Source: a bacterium (lineage in GTDB: Bacteria > Myxococcota > UBA727 > JAUIJE01). Taken from it: DNA of 64,000 nt. The translations under genes were made by a program, and so were the position numbers. The stretch is taken from assembly GCA_030431455.1 (NCBI GenBank), contig JAUIJE010000013.1:1-64000 (forward strand). The letters run 5' to 3'. Shown piece by piece: positions 7,539 to 16,639 of this stretch. Every line of letters begins with the position of its first letter. Positions within the stretch are counted from its first letter, which is position 1. Below the pieces are notes generated by a model. That model was not told where the DNA came from. It saw nothing but the letters and a program-made list of their open reading frames with translations, and did not search any database.

Positions 7539-9056
7539 ATGACGACAAGAATGTGGTGGTTCGCCCTACCTCTGATCGCCTGTGCCCCCGCCGCATTCGG
7601 TCAGGCCAGCGACGGGGTCTCCGTGGCCGTGGTCGCGGTGGCCAAAGACAGCCCCTCGCAGGTGCCGGCGGTGGTGGTGGGCAAGGTCGCCCGCGACAGC
7701 TACCGCCGCAGCCCGCGCTACGCGGTGCTCGATCTCGAGGTCGCGCTCGAGGGCCAGACCAACGCCACGCGCGCCCAGCGGCTCCAGGCCGCGGAGGATG
7801 CGCTGGAGCGGGGCCAGGCCGCCTACGACGCGTTTGAGCTCGACCCTGCGCTGGAGGCCTTGGCCGAGGCCATCGTCGCCTACGAACAGTCCGTGGCCGG
7901 GCTCGACGACGTCGCCCCCCTGATCGAGGCGTTTATGCTCCAGGGCGCGGCGTTCGCGCTCAAGGGCGAAGAGGAGAATGCCACTGCAGCGTTCAAGCGG
8001 GCCCTCGCTCTCGACGAAGCCGCGACCATGGAGGGCTCGGCCTTCCCCGAGACGGCCAAGGCGTTGTTCGAAAAGGCCCGCACCGAGGTGCAGCAGATGA
8101 GCACCGGCACCGTCACGGTGTACAGCGCGCCGGCCGCGGCCGAGGTGTACATCGACGGCCGGTTCCGCGGGTCCGCCCCCCTCACCGTCGACGACCTGCG
8201 CTCCGGACGCCACGTGGTGCGCATTCTGCGCGACGGCTACCAACCCTTCGGGGAGACGGTGGACGTGGCGGAAAAGCGCGAGGAGACGGTGCAGGCCACG
8301 TTGCGCCCCACCAAGTCGTTGAGCGAGTTCGAGGGTTTTCAGAGCCGGATCAAGAACGACGACGAGCGCGCCCCCGCCGGGCTCGCGGCGTTCCTCAAGG
8401 TCGAGCAGTTGTTCGTGCTCGTGGTCGAGGCCAACGGCGACAACGTGCAGGTCACCGGCAAGCTCATCGACGGGGTGACCGGCCAAGAGGTCGCGGGCGC
8501 CAACAAGACGTTCGTGGCCACCTCCGCCCGCTATCGCGTCGAGGTCGAGAACTGGGTCGCGGAGAACTTCCGCAAAGAGGGGGGCGGCAAGTCCGGCGGC
8601 ACCACCGGCAACAATGGCAATGAATCGTTCTTGCCGGACAAACCCGTCGAGCCCCCCACCCCCGGGATCCTCATCGCGGGCTGGGTGATCGCCGGGCTCA
8701 CCGTGGTCCCGGTGCTGGTCGCGATCGTGTCCGGGGTGTACGCGCTCTATGCCTACGACACCTATGCCCTGCAGGGACGGTACCTCGCGCAGATCACCGG
8801 GGAGCCGCCCCAGGGGGTCCCGGATCAGCCCACCGCGGTCAACGATCCCAACGCGCAGTTTTTGTTCGCCACCCTCGGCATCTCGTCGATCCTGTCCGAC
8901 GTGATGTGGGTGGTGGCGGCGGCCACGTTGACCACCGGGATCACCCTGATCGTCATCGGGCTCAACCAAAAAGCGGAGATCGATGATGTGCTCGCGGCCA
9001 CACCGATCCCGGCCGATTCCGCGCTCGCGGCGGCGTTCGATGGCGGGGTGGAGTAA
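7539..9056 (+). CDS. PEGA-domain and TPR-like periplasmic/membrane protein
   Basis: A 505-residue exported protein. The signal peptide is at 1-22 (cleavage near AFGQA). A helical TPR-like region spans about 65-185 (repeated A-Y-E and A-F-K-R-A-L units), and a PEGA domain about 195-255 (TVTVYSAPAAAEVYIDGRFRG, then GRHVVRILRDGYQPF), a fold often placed at the cell surface. Two membrane segments near the C-terminus (about 372-400 and 440-470) anchor it. The ATG at 7539 follows a GTG in the same frame. Its TAA overlaps the ATG of the next gene (TAATG), so the Cys-rich lipoprotein is probably made together with it. Myxococcal PEGA/TPR proteins are common, but the role is unknown. Confidence 0.8.
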   Translation: MTTRMWWFALPLIACAPAAFGQASDGVSVAVVAVAKDSPSQVPAVVVGKVARDSYRRSPRYAVLDLEVALEGQTNATRAQRLQAAEDALERGQAAYDAFELDPALEALAEAIVAYEQSVAGLDDVAPLIEAFMLQGAAFALKGEEENATAAFKRALALDEAATMEGSAFPETAKALFEKARTEVQQMSTGTVTVYSAPAAAEVYIDGRFRGSAPLTVDDLRSGRHVVRILRDGYQPFGETVDVAEKREETVQATLRPTKSLSEFEGFQSRIKNDDERAPAGLAAFLKVEQLFVLVVEANGDNVQVTGKLIDGVTGQEVAGANKTFVATSARYRVEVENWVAENFRKEGGGKSGGTTGNNGNESFLPDKPVEPPTPGILIAGWVIAGLTVVPVLVAIVSGVYALYAYDTYALQGRYLAQITGEPPQGVPDQPTAVNDPNAQFLFATLGISSILSDVMWVVAAATLTTGITLIVIGLNQKAEIDDVLAATPIPADSALAAAFDGGVE

Positions 9057-9943
9057 TGTGGGGCATGGGCCGAAATCTGCTGATCCTCGGGGCGCTGTTC
9101 TGCCTCACCGGGTGCGAGGTGCTGTTCTGGCTGACCCTCAACCCCGCCGGGCTGCCCTGCAAGACCAACCTCGAAGCGGGCGAGACCGCGTGCGTGGCCG
9201 GCTACGTGTGCATCGAGGGGCTGTGCCAACTCGCCGACGCCCAGGGGGTGGGCCAGGCCTGCACCATCGATGACGAATGCGAAGACGGCCTGGTGTGCCG
9301 GGACCACTACCTCAACGACGCCAACCAATGCGAGAACGACCAATACGATCGCATTTGCGAAACAGGGGATAGCTCGGTCAACAGCCTGTCGGGGGGCAAA
9401 GCCTGCCGGGAAGTCTGCGACCCGAGCAACATCGAGTCCTGGACGTCGGTGTGCGAAAATGGCGAGTTCTGTTTTCCCGACCGGGTCGCGGCGGTGAGCG
9501 GCTACTGCCAAGCCGGCAACTGCCGCAACGACACCGAGTGTGGCAACGACGCGCTGTGTGTGTTCAAGGACGTCAACCCCGACCCCACCGACGTGCTCGG
9601 TGGCGGCCTGTGTTTCGAGACCTGCAGCCCCCTCAACTGCAACCCGGTGGGCGGGTGCGTGGGCTGCCGCACCGATGACGACGTGGACGGCGACAACGCC
9701 CCCGACGTCATGAACTGCGCGCCCCGGGAGAGCCTCGAGCGCCTGGTCTGCCAGAAGGCGGGCCCCGGACAGCGCCTCGACAACTGCCTCAACCAAGAGG
9801 ATTGTGGGCCCGGGCTCGCCTGCATCAACGAACAGTGTTTGGCCTGGTGCACGACCGTACCCGGCGAGCCGGATTGTAACGCCGGGGAGATTTGCAACGC
9901 GGTGAGCAACAGCCCGGTGAACAATCTGGGGTATTGTTTCTAG
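9056..9943 (+). CDS. Cysteine-rich lipoprotein
   Basis: A 295-residue lipoprotein with a short signal peptide and lipobox LTGC. The mature chain holds more than 30 cysteines in spaced pairs such as CTIDDECEDGLVC and CLNQEDCGPGLAC, resembling the Dickkopf/EGF-like Cys patterns common in secreted myxobacterial proteins. These would form disulfides outside the cytoplasm. It overlaps the preceding PEGA gene by one base and is likely co-translated; an alternative ATG lies at 9065. No catalytic motif is visible. A binding or structural role at the cell surface is the most that can be said. Confidence 0.8.
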   Translation: MWGMGRNLLILGALFCLTGCEVLFWLTLNPAGLPCKTNLEAGETACVAGYVCIEGLCQLADAQGVGQACTIDDECEDGLVCRDHYLNDANQCENDQYDRICETGDSSVNSLSGGKACREVCDPSNIESWTSVCENGEFCFPDRVAAVSGYCQAGNCRNDTECGNDALCVFKDVNPDPTDVLGGGLCFETCSPLNCNPVGGCVGCRTDDDVDGDNAPDVMNCAPRESLERLVCQKAGPGQRLDNCLNQEDCGPGLACINEQCLAWCTTVPGEPDCNAGEICNAVSNSPVNNLGYCF

Positions 9944-9988
9944 GCACACACACCAAAGACCCAGAACGGTCGGCGCAGGGGAGAAGCG

Positions 9989-11332
9989 TTGAGCCGCGAG
10001 CAAGCGAACACGTTTAAGAAGTTCCGCGATGCGGACGACGCCATGGGCAACCTCGGCTGGGCGTCCAAGATGGCGAAGAACGCGGTGTGCCAAGCGCCCG
10101 AGGCCCCCGACGACATCGAGGGCACCTTCGGCTTCACCGAGGCGGAGCGGGTGCTGTGGGTGCTGATGCGCATCCCGCGTCGCTACTCAGACATCGAGAC
10201 CTGCGGGGTGCTCCCGGCGGAGAAGGTCCGCGGCATCCTGCGCGGCCTCGTCGCCGCCGACGTGCTCGACATGCGCGACAGCGCCGACGCGAAGAACCTC
10301 CTGCCCCTGGAGATCAACCGGGCCAAAAAATCGGTCAAAGGCGTCGCCCCGACCCGCCCCCCGAGCAAACGCAAGGCGATCAACGAACGCGTGTTTCGCC
10401 CCGACATCGGCCTGTCCGGCGAGGGCGCCCCCGAGGGCCCGCCGCCCCCCACCCACCAAGGCACCACCACCCAGCCCGCCCCCGCGGCGGTGGACTTCGG
10501 CGCCTCGGTCAAGACCCCGCCCCCCACCCCCACCGGCGAACGTGGCCCCCTCGACGCCAAGACCTGGTCGATCAAAAAGCGCATCCTCGAGGCCCACGAA
10601 AAACTCGCCCGCCAGAATCACTATGCATTTTTGGGTGTGCGCACCGACGCCGCTCTCCCCGACATCCGCAAGGCCTACGTCGAGCTCGCCCGGGACTATC
10701 ACCCCGACGTCATCGCCGGCACCGAGCTCGCCGACGACGAGGACACCAAGGAGCGCCTGGCCGCCCTGTTCAAGCGGCTGCAGGAGGCCAACAAAGTCCT
10801 CTCCGACGCCACCTCGCGCATGGACTACGACGCCAAGCTCAAGTCGGGGGCGTCCACCGCGCCCACCGAGGGCAAGAAGGTCCGACGCCCCGCCGAGGCC
10901 CGGGTGATGGCCAAAAAGGGCGATACCTTCTTCACCCGGAAGGACTACGCCAACGCCGAGAAACACTTCCGCACCGCGGTCAGCCTCGACGAGGAAGACC
11001 CGCTGCTGCTCACCAAGCTCGCGTGGTGCATCTATCTCAACCCCGACCGCAAAGAGGCCGAACGCATCGCTGACGCCCAAAAACGCCTCAAGGAACTCGT
11101 GTTCCAACACAAGCACGGCGACGCCGCCTACAAGCTCGGCCTCATTGCCCGCAACCAAGGCGACGAACGAGAAGCGACCAAACAGATGCGCGACTGCCTG
11201 CGCCTCGACCCGCGCCACGCCGAAGCCCGCCAGGAAAAGCGGCTGCGCGAAATGCGCGAACGCAAACGCCAAGACGACGCCCCCGCGGCCAAGTCCGACA
11301 AGGGCGGGCTGTTCGGGCGGTTCAAGAAGTAG
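9989..11332 (+). CDS. J-domain (DnaJ) protein with N-terminal winged region and C-terminal TPRs
   Basis: A 447-residue cytoplasmic protein. Residues 40-110 look like a helical domain (FTEAERVLWVLMRIPRRYSD) as in DUF4388-like or winged regions of Myxococcota. A Pro-rich linker follows to about 190. A J-domain spans about 207-283 with the essential HPD triad in DYHPDV, which stimulates DnaK ATPase. Two or three TPR units follow (about 305-420), and the end is basic (LFGRFKK). I chose the TTG at 9989 because a GGGGAG ribosome binding site stands 6-8 nt upstream. This is not classical DnaJ: there is no G/F region or zinc centre. Probably a co-chaperone or scaffold with a specific client. Confidence 0.85.
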   Translation: MSREQANTFKKFRDADDAMGNLGWASKMAKNAVCQAPEAPDDIEGTFGFTEAERVLWVLMRIPRRYSDIETCGVLPAEKVRGILRGLVAADVLDMRDSADAKNLLPLEINRAKKSVKGVAPTRPPSKRKAINERVFRPDIGLSGEGAPEGPPPPTHQGTTTQPAPAAVDFGASVKTPPPTPTGERGPLDAKTWSIKKRILEAHEKLARQNHYAFLGVRTDAALPDIRKAYVELARDYHPDVIAGTELADDEDTKERLAALFKRLQEANKVLSDATSRMDYDAKLKSGASTAPTEGKKVRRPAEARVMAKKGDTFFTRKDYANAEKHFRTAVSLDEEDPLLLTKLAWCIYLNPDRKEAERIADAQKRLKELVFQHKHGDAAYKLGLIARNQGDEREATKQMRDCLRLDPRHAEARQEKRLREMRERKRQDDAPAAKSDKGGLFGRFKK

Positions 11333-11352
11333 GCGACGGGGCCCCGATCGGT

Positions 11353-11661
11353 CTACTCGTCGTTGCTTTCGACGCGCTCGTCGAGCCAACGACCCAATGC
11401 TTCATACAGGTTGGCCATCTGCTCGTGGTTGGTGAGCACCAACTTGTTGTGCACGTTCCACGCGCCGGCGCGTTTTCGATAGCGGCGAAGGTTGATCTTG
11501 GGCGGCTTGACCTCGCCGTCGGGATCGATCTCCGAAAACAGGTAGGCCACCGTGGCCCAGCCCGAGCCTTCGGACAGCACCTGCTTGTCCAACTCCCGCA
11601 CCATCTCGGTGCCGTCCTCGTCGACCCACGAGACCGTGAGCTCCTCGACCGTCTTCGGCAT
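11353..11661 (-). CDS. Small conserved-looking hypothetical protein
   Basis: A 102-residue soluble protein with no signal or membrane segment, acidic at both ends (SWVDEDGTEMV at the start, DERVESNDE at the end). The centre (PPKINLRRYRKRAGAWNVHNKLVLTN) is basic. I recognise no family. It lies downstream of rplC on the same strand, but a strong terminator separates them, so it probably has its own promoter. A purine-rich ribosome binding site (AGGACGAGAGGG) precedes the ATG. It converges with the J-domain gene, with 20 nt between stops. Confidence 0.7.
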   Translation of the reverse strand: MPKTVEELTVSWVDEDGTEMVRELDKQVLSEGSGWATVAYLFSEIDPDGEVKPPKINLRRYRKRAGAWNVHNKLVLTNHEQMANLYEALGRWLDERVESNDE

Positions 11662-11689
11662 CCCTCTCGTCCTTCGTCCCTGCGCGTCG

Positions 11690-11717
11690 AAAAAAAAGGC
11701 GACGCCGAAGCGCCGCC
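11690..11717 (-). terminator. Rho-independent terminator of rplC
   Basis: On the minus strand an 8-bp stem GGCGGCGC/GCGTCGCC (one G-U pair) closes a UUCG tetraloop and is followed by eight T residues. It begins 21 nt after the rplC stop, so rplC ends as a one-gene transcript. Confidence 0.92.
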
Positions 11718-11737
11718 CCTTTTGTGCCTTGTCCCGA

Positions 11738-12457
11738 TCAACGACCGCCGGCTTTGGACGCCTTCATCGGGTTCTTCGAGCGGGCTTGCGCTTCGGCGCT
11801 GATGCCGCGGCCACGCTTGGCGGTGCGGGTCGACGCCCGCAGCTCCACCACCGCGCCCTTGCCCCCGGGCACCGCGCCCCGGAGGAACACCAACCCGTCG
11901 TCGGGCCGAATCTCGACCACGGCCACGTTCAACGTGGTGACGCGCTCGTTGCCCATCTGGCCGGCCATCTTCTTGCCCTTGTGCACCTTGCCGGGCTCGG
12001 AGCGGCAACCGATCGACCCGCCGTGGCGGAAGTATTCGTGGGTGCCGTGCGTGGCCCGGAACCCTTTGAAGTTGTGGCGCTTCATCACCCCGGCGAAGCC
12101 CTTGCCTTTGCTGGTGCCGGAGACGTCGACCGACTTCACGTCGTTGAGCACTTGGATGCTCAGCGGGGTCCCGAGCTCCAGGCCCTCGAGGTCTTTTTCC
12201 TCGCAGCGGAACTCACGCACCACGCGCTTGGCGTCGATGCCGGCTTTCTTGAACTGGCCCGCGTCCGGCTTGTTCAGCCGCTTTTCGCGCTTGGCCGCGT
12301 AGCCGACTTGCAGGGCGGTGTAGCCGTTCTGCTCGACGGTGCGCTTGCCCATGATCATGTTGTCTTCGATCTTCAGGATCGTGACCGGGACGCACACGCC
12401 CTCTTCGGTGAAGATTTGGGTCATGCCCTGCTTGGTGGCGAGAATTCCGAGCGCCAT
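11738..12457 (-). CDS. rplC: 50S ribosomal protein L3
   Basis: A 239-residue L3, an early-assembly protein of the large ribosomal subunit that reaches into the peptidyl-transferase region. Family signatures are clear: GILATKQGMTQIF at the start, the SGTSKGKGFAGVMKRHNFKG loop, and GKKMAGQMGNERVT. The Gln methylated by PrmB in enterobacteria (GSIGQ) is Cys here (GSIGC), so this modification is not expected. A Lys/Arg-rich C-terminal extension (from about 215) is longer than in E. coli. The ATG at 12457 has a GGAG site 6 nt upstream. Oddly, rplC is normally second in the S10 operon; here no other ribosomal gene is adjacent and it has its own promoter and terminator. Confidence 0.97.
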   Translation of the reverse strand: MALGILATKQGMTQIFTEEGVCVPVTILKIEDNMIMGKRTVEQNGYTALQVGYAAKREKRLNKPDAGQFKKAGIDAKRVVREFRCEEKDLEGLELGTPLSIQVLNDVKSVDVSGTSKGKGFAGVMKRHNFKGFRATHGTHEYFRHGGSIGCRSEPGKVHKGKKMAGQMGNERVTTLNVAVVEIRPDDGLVFLRGAVPGGKGAVVELRASTRTAKRGRGISAEAQARSKNPMKASKAGGR

Positions 12458-12515
12458 GTTGTCTCCATCGATCATTCGCGGGGCGACCTGCCGCGCCAGA
12501 GGATCGGAAGCGGCG

Positions 12516-12543
12516 ACTGTATCGGCGGCGTCCGGCCGGTCAA
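12516..12543 (-). promoter_or_regulatory. Candidate promoter of rplC
   Basis: On the minus strand TTGACC (12543-12538) and TACAGT (12521-12516) are spaced by 16 nt, close to the sigma-70 consensus, with about 55 nt of leader to the rplC ATG. It lies in the divergent gap shared with the metal-binding lipoprotein gene. Confidence 0.6.
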
Positions 12544-12595
12544 GAGGAGTGGGCAGGCCAACCACGATTTGCTACATCGCGGACAGAGGTGTCCC

Positions 12596-12940
12596 GTGCG
12601 CACGCTTACAGCAGTTTCTCTTTTGATTTCAGGTATTTGCACCGGAGTGGGGTGCTCCGAGGAGCCCGCCCCGGCGGCGGTGGAGGTGACCGAATCGAGC
12701 GCCGCCCCCGCGACCCACGTGCAGACGGTGACCGTGCCCGTCGAGGGCATGGTCTGCGACGGGTGTGCCGAGGCCATCCAAGAGAAGCTCAGCGGCATCG
12801 ACGGCGTGAAGAGCTGCACCGCCAGCTTCGCGACCACGAGCGCCACGGTCACGTACGACCCGGAAAAGGTCGCTCCCGCGGCGCTGCACCAAGCGATCAC
12901 CGAGCTCGGGTACAAGGTCGCGGCCGCCCCCAGCCCGTAG
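12596..12940 (+). CDS. Heavy-metal-associated (HMA) domain lipoprotein
   Basis: A 114-residue exported protein with signal peptide and lipobox GVGC at about residue 20, then an HMA fold (about 45-110) with the metal-binding loop GMVCDGCAEAI. This CxxC loop binds Cu(I), Zn or Hg in copper chaperones, the N-domains of metal P-type ATPases and MerP. As a lipoprotein it would act in the periplasm, like MerP. The GTG start at 12596 has an AGAGG ribosome binding site. It is divergent from rplC and no metal transporter or regulator lies beside it, so the metal is unknown. Confidence 0.85.
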   Translation: MRTLTAVSLLISGICTGVGCSEEPAPAAVEVTESSAAPATHVQTVTVPVEGMVCDGCAEAIQEKLSGIDGVKSCTASFATTSATVTYDPEKVAPAALHQAITELGYKVAAAPSP

Positions 12941-13010
12941 ACCCACGCCGGGCTTGATACCCTCGAGGGACTGTCCTGGCGCGGCCCGCGCCAGCGACGG
13001 CGGGGGTGCC

Positions 13011-15134
13011 ATGTTGCGTGGGGTCGTTCAGGGAATGTTCGTGCTGGCGCTGGCGGGAAGCCTCGCCGCGGCGGGCGGCTGTTCGTTTTTTCTGAACGTC
13101 GACGGGGATGGGCCGCCGGACGCTGGCGGGGACGGAGACGGAGACGGCGACGGAGATGGGCCGGATGGCGGCGGCGATGGCGACGGCGACGGAGATGGCG
13201 ACGGAGATGGGCCGGATGGCGGCGGGGAAGAGCCGCCCGACGGCGGGGCCGGCGACGCGGGTTCTTCAGGCGACGGAGACGGCGACGGGGATGGCGATGG
13301 CGATGGTGATGGCGATGGCGACGGTGATGGTGATGGTGATGGCGATGGCGACCCTTGCGTCGTCGAGGACGGGTCGGCGTTCGCCGCGGCGTGGTGGCAT
13401 CCAGATTTTTCGCACCGGGCGCGCCTGCGGGTGGTCACGCTCAACCTGACCAACCCGGCGCGCGGCCCCCTCAAGGTCGTGCTCGACGGTTGTGACCTGG
13501 ATTTTGCCATCGCCGACGCGGCCGGGGACGACCTCCGGGTGGTGCAGGAAGACCCCGTGGGCACCTTCGTGGAGATCGCGGCCGAGCTCGAGCGGTTCGA
13601 CCCGGTCGAGCGGCAGGCGGTGTTGTGGGTGAAGGACACGCCGCTGTTTGCGCCCCATCGCGCCGACGAGGCGCTGTGGCTGTACTACGGCAACCCCAAT
13701 CCCGGCCCGGGGCCGACCGGGGTGTTCTCGGCGTTTGAGGCGGTCTTTCACGGGACGCTCAACGGGGACAACGCGATCAACACCGTCAGCGCCGCGAGCG
13801 TCCCGGTGGGGGCCTTGGTGGGCGGGGCCACCGACGGGGCGCAGGGGCCGTACTTCACCCGCAGCAACGGCGGGGTGAACGATGAGCCGATGCTCGACGC
13901 CAGCGTGTTCAATGATGCGGTGTGGCAGAACCAACAGGGCACGGTGGAGTTTTTGTTTCGACCCACGAACAACAATGCCAATGAAGTCTTATTCGGTGAA
14001 ACCGGGGTGGCCAACGCGGTGTGGGTCGAGCGCACCGACGTGGACCAGTACATGCTCCACATCGTGGACGACACCGGCATCGACTGGGGGACGGCCTTTT
14101 ACGCCGCCCCGGGGGAGTGGACCAACTTCAGCCTCAGTTGGCTCGTGGTCGAGAACAACGTCAACTTCCGCTACTTCGTGGACAACCGCCGCGAGTCCTA
14201 CGGCGCGGCCACCTTCGCCAGCCCTGCCGACGCGATGACCGCCCAGCGATTTGTCGTCGGGCTTGGCATGAATGGTGACGTCGACGAAATCCGGCTGTCC
14301 GACAACGTCTCGAGCCCGGTGCAGCTGGCGTTCGCCGCGCTGGCCATGCGCAACCAGGTCCTCGACGTGCAGACCGCGCCCCCGCCGCCGTTTCCCCCCA
14401 GCCAAGCCGTCCCATTCCCGCTCGACCCCGCCCTGGCGCCCGACCTGGAGTACACGTTCAGGCCCTATCAGCTCATCGACGCCCAACACGTCTTGGCCCA
14501 GGGCAACATCGACCAGCTCGAGGCTTTGCCCACCGCGACCAACGACCAAGAGCCGGTGATCGAAAACGGCCGCGTGGTGTTCGACTCCCCCGGCCTGCTT
14601 CGGGAGGAGAACAACATCATCAACCCGCCCCACTTCGCCACCGCCTGCGACAACGCCCAGGAGCTCACGGTGGAGACCTGGCTGTCGTTCGAGACCGCGC
14701 ACGTGGGGGGGCCGGCCCGGGTGTGGGGCTTCAGCGCGTCGACGGGCAGCCGGGGCTTTTCGGTGGTGGCCCAGCACGGCCGGGTGGGGCTGCGCCTGAG
14801 CTACGACGGGGATGTCAACGGGGCGTACGGGGGGCGAGAGGCCTTCGCCACCACGGTGTTCGAGGACCGCGCGCCCCACCATGTGGTGTTCGTCTATTCA
14901 GAGGGGCTCATCGACATCTACGTCGACGGGTGGTGGGAAACGAGCTGGGGGTGGGCGGATTCGTTTCAGCTCGACCGGCAAAACAACCTCATTGTGTTCG
15001 GCAACGAGATCGGGAGCGACACGTCGGCCAACCAACAGCGGACGTTCTTGGGGGCGGTGTACACCGCGGCGGTGTATTGCCAAGCGCTCGACGACATGGC
15101 GGTGGATGTTCTTTATTCCGCGGGCACGCGCTGA
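13011..15134 (+). CDS. Lipoprotein with DUF2341 and two LamG-like domains
   Basis: A 707-residue surface lipoprotein: signal peptide with lipobox AGGC, a Gly-Asp/Pro linker of about 90 residues, a DUF2341-like region (about 125-235; HRARLRVVTLNLTNP to ALWLYYGNPNPGP), then two concanavalin/LamG-type lectin folds (about 245-450 and 500-705; motifs TVEFLFRP and LTVETWLSFE, each ending in a strand such as VDEIRLSDN or FLGAVYTAAVYCQAL). DUF2341-LamG proteins are large secreted binding proteins, probably for glycans. The ATG at 13011 opens the signal peptide. It converges with clpX, 22 nt between stops. Confidence 0.85.
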   Translation: MLRGVVQGMFVLALAGSLAAAGGCSFFLNVDGDGPPDAGGDGDGDGDGDGPDGGGDGDGDGDGDGDGPDGGGEEPPDGGAGDAGSSGDGDGDGDGDGDGDGDGDGDGDGDGDGDPCVVEDGSAFAAAWWHPDFSHRARLRVVTLNLTNPARGPLKVVLDGCDLDFAIADAAGDDLRVVQEDPVGTFVEIAAELERFDPVERQAVLWVKDTPLFAPHRADEALWLYYGNPNPGPGPTGVFSAFEAVFHGTLNGDNAINTVSAASVPVGALVGGATDGAQGPYFTRSNGGVNDEPMLDASVFNDAVWQNQQGTVEFLFRPTNNNANEVLFGETGVANAVWVERTDVDQYMLHIVDDTGIDWGTAFYAAPGEWTNFSLSWLVVENNVNFRYFVDNRRESYGAATFASPADAMTAQRFVVGLGMNGDVDEIRLSDNVSSPVQLAFAALAMRNQVLDVQTAPPPPFPPSQAVPFPLDPALAPDLEYTFRPYQLIDAQHVLAQGNIDQLEALPTATNDQEPVIENGRVVFDSPGLLREENNIINPPHFATACDNAQELTVETWLSFETAHVGGPARVWGFSASTGSRGFSVVAQHGRVGLRLSYDGDVNGAYGGREAFATTVFEDRAPHHVVFVYSEGLIDIYVDGWWETSWGWADSFQLDRQNNLIVFGNEIGSDTSANQQRTFLGAVYTAAVYCQALDDMAVDVLYSAGTR
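13122..13352 (+). repeat. Hexanucleotide arrays encoding Gly-Asp linkers
   Basis: Degenerate GGNGAN hexamers at about 13122-13222 and 13267-13352 encode (GD)n blocks split by PDGGG segments. They match in kind the array at 5445-5619, on a different gene. Confidence 0.88.
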
Positions 15135-15156
15135 CCAAAGCGGCGGCCAAGACGCG

Positions 15157-16407
15157 TCAGGCGCTCTGCTTTTTCTCGAAGGTGAGCAGGGGCTCGGCCC
15201 CTTTGGTGATCACGTCTTCGGTGACCACGCACTCGACCACGTCGTCGAGGTAGGGCACCTCGTACATGATGTCGAGCATCGCGGTCTCGAGGATGCTGCG
15301 CAGGCCGCGGGCGCCGGACTTGCGCTTGATCGCTTCCCGGGCGGTGGCGAACAGCGCGCCGTCGGTGAAGGTGAGCTTCACCCCCTCGAGGGAGAACAGC
15401 TTCTGGTACTGCTTGACCAGGGCGTTCTTCGGTTCGCGCAGGATGATGACCAGGTCTTCTTCGGTCATGTCCTCGAGGGTGACGTACACCGGGAGGCGGC
15501 CGACGAACTCGGGGATGAGCCCAAACGTGGTCAGGTCCTCGGTGCTCACCTCTTTGAGGGTCTCGCCCAGGCGCTTTTTCTTGGCGATGGACCGCACGTC
15601 GGCGCCAAAGCCCATGGATTTTTTGCCGATGCGGCGCTCGATGATCGGGTCGAGCCCCACGAACGCCCCGCCGCAGATGAACAGGATGTTGCCGGTGTCG
15701 ACCTGCACGGACGCCTCTTGGTGGCCGTACTTTTTCGAACCCCGCGGGCTCACGTTGCACTTGGTGCCTTCGATGAGCTTGAGCAGCCCCTGCTGCACGC
15801 CCTCGCCGGACACGTCGCGGGTCACGCTCGGGCCTTCGCCCTTGCGCGCGATTTTGTCGATCTCGTCGAGGTAGACGATGCCGCGCTCGGCTTTGTCGAC
15901 GTCGTTGTCGGCGGCGGCGAGCAGATTCTGCACGATGCTCTCGACGTCTTCGCCGACGTACCCGGCCTCGGTCAGGGTGGTCGCGTCGGCCACGGTGAAC
16001 GGCACCTTGAGGAACCGCGCCAGGGTCTGGGCGAGCAGGGTCTTGCCGGTACCGGTCGGTCCGATGAGCAACACGTTGCTTTTTTCGAGCTCGACCCCGG
16101 CCGCGTCCCCGCGGGAGTTGATGCGCTTGTAGTGGTTGTAGACCGCGACGCTCAGGACCTTCTTGGCCTGCTCTTGGCCGATGACGTACCGGTCGAGGAA
16201 GTCTTTGATTTCACGCGGCGGGGGAAGGTCGAGCTTCTCCTCGTGCGCGCGGTCCTTGGCTTCTTCCGCGATGATGTCGTTGCACAAGTGGATGCACTCA
16301 TCACAGATGTACACCGTGGGGCCGGCGATCAGCTTCTTCACTTCCCGCTGGCTCTTGCCGCAAAAGGAGCAACGAAGGTTGCCGCTCTGTGTGTCCCGCT
16401 TCGCCAT
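15157..16407 (-). CDS. clpX: ATP-dependent Clp protease ATP-binding subunit ClpX
   Basis: A 416-residue AAA+ unfoldase that feeds substrates to ClpP. The N-terminal zinc-binding domain has CSFC (Cys13, Cys16) and CDEC (Cys35, Cys38). Walker A is GPTGTGKT, Walker B is [10 protein letters not shown], the sensor region is near [11 protein letters not shown], and an MGFG loop corresponds to the IGF loop that contacts ClpP. Full length for the family. It is usually next to clpP; here neither clpP nor lon is adjacent. It is divergent from the DHH phosphoesterase gene, and a TATATT -10-like element lies about 58 nt upstream of the ATG. Confidence 0.97.
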   Translation of the reverse strand: MAKRDTQSGNLRCSFCGKSQREVKKLIAGPTVYICDECIHLCNDIIAEEAKDRAHEEKLDLPPPREIKDFLDRYVIGQEQAKKVLSVAVYNHYKRINSRGDAAGVELEKSNVLLIGPTGTGKTLLAQTLARFLKVPFTVADATTLTEAGYVGEDVESIVQNLLAAADNDVDKAERGIVYLDEIDKIARKGEGPSVTRDVSGEGVQQGLLKLIEGTKCNVSPRGSKKYGHQEASVQVDTGNILFICGGAFVGLDPIIERRIGKKSMGFGADVRSIAKKKRLGETLKEVSTEDLTTFGLIPEFVGRLPVYVTLEDMTEEDLVIILREPKNALVKQYQKLFSLEGVKLTFTDGALFATAREAIKRKSGARGLRSILETAMLDIMYEVPYLDDVVECVVTEDVITKGAEPLLTFEKKQSA

Positions 16408-16464
16408 TCCTCAGAACTTCCTCAACCTGCAGCAGCGGGGCCAGCGTGGCCCGATCCTTTGGGT

Positions 16465-16470
16465 AATATA
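16465..16470 (-). promoter_or_regulatory. Candidate -10 element (TATATT) for clpX
   Basis: On the minus strand TATATT stands 58 nt upstream of the clpX ATG in an otherwise GC-rich divergent gap. No good -35 box is visible at 16-18 nt, so an activator or alternative sigma factor may be needed. Confidence 0.4.
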
Positions 16471-16639
16471 GCGGTTCTCGCCCGCTGACGCCTGCTCCTG
16501 ACCCGTTTTTTCCCTCCGCGGGCTGCCCGATGCGCGCGGGGCGGGGCAGACGCAGTTTGAACGCAGAATATCGCACCGCGCCGTACCTGCAGGACCTTGA
16601 CCCCACCGACGCGCGGTGGTGTACCGTCCCGACAAGCCC

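Noticed and set aside
4542-7837. Plus-strand frames over the selenoprotein and glutamate synthase genes (up to 676 codons)
   Set aside because: Antisense shadows: they contain repeats of Ile-Pro-Val-Ala from the Gly-Asp array and no domain.
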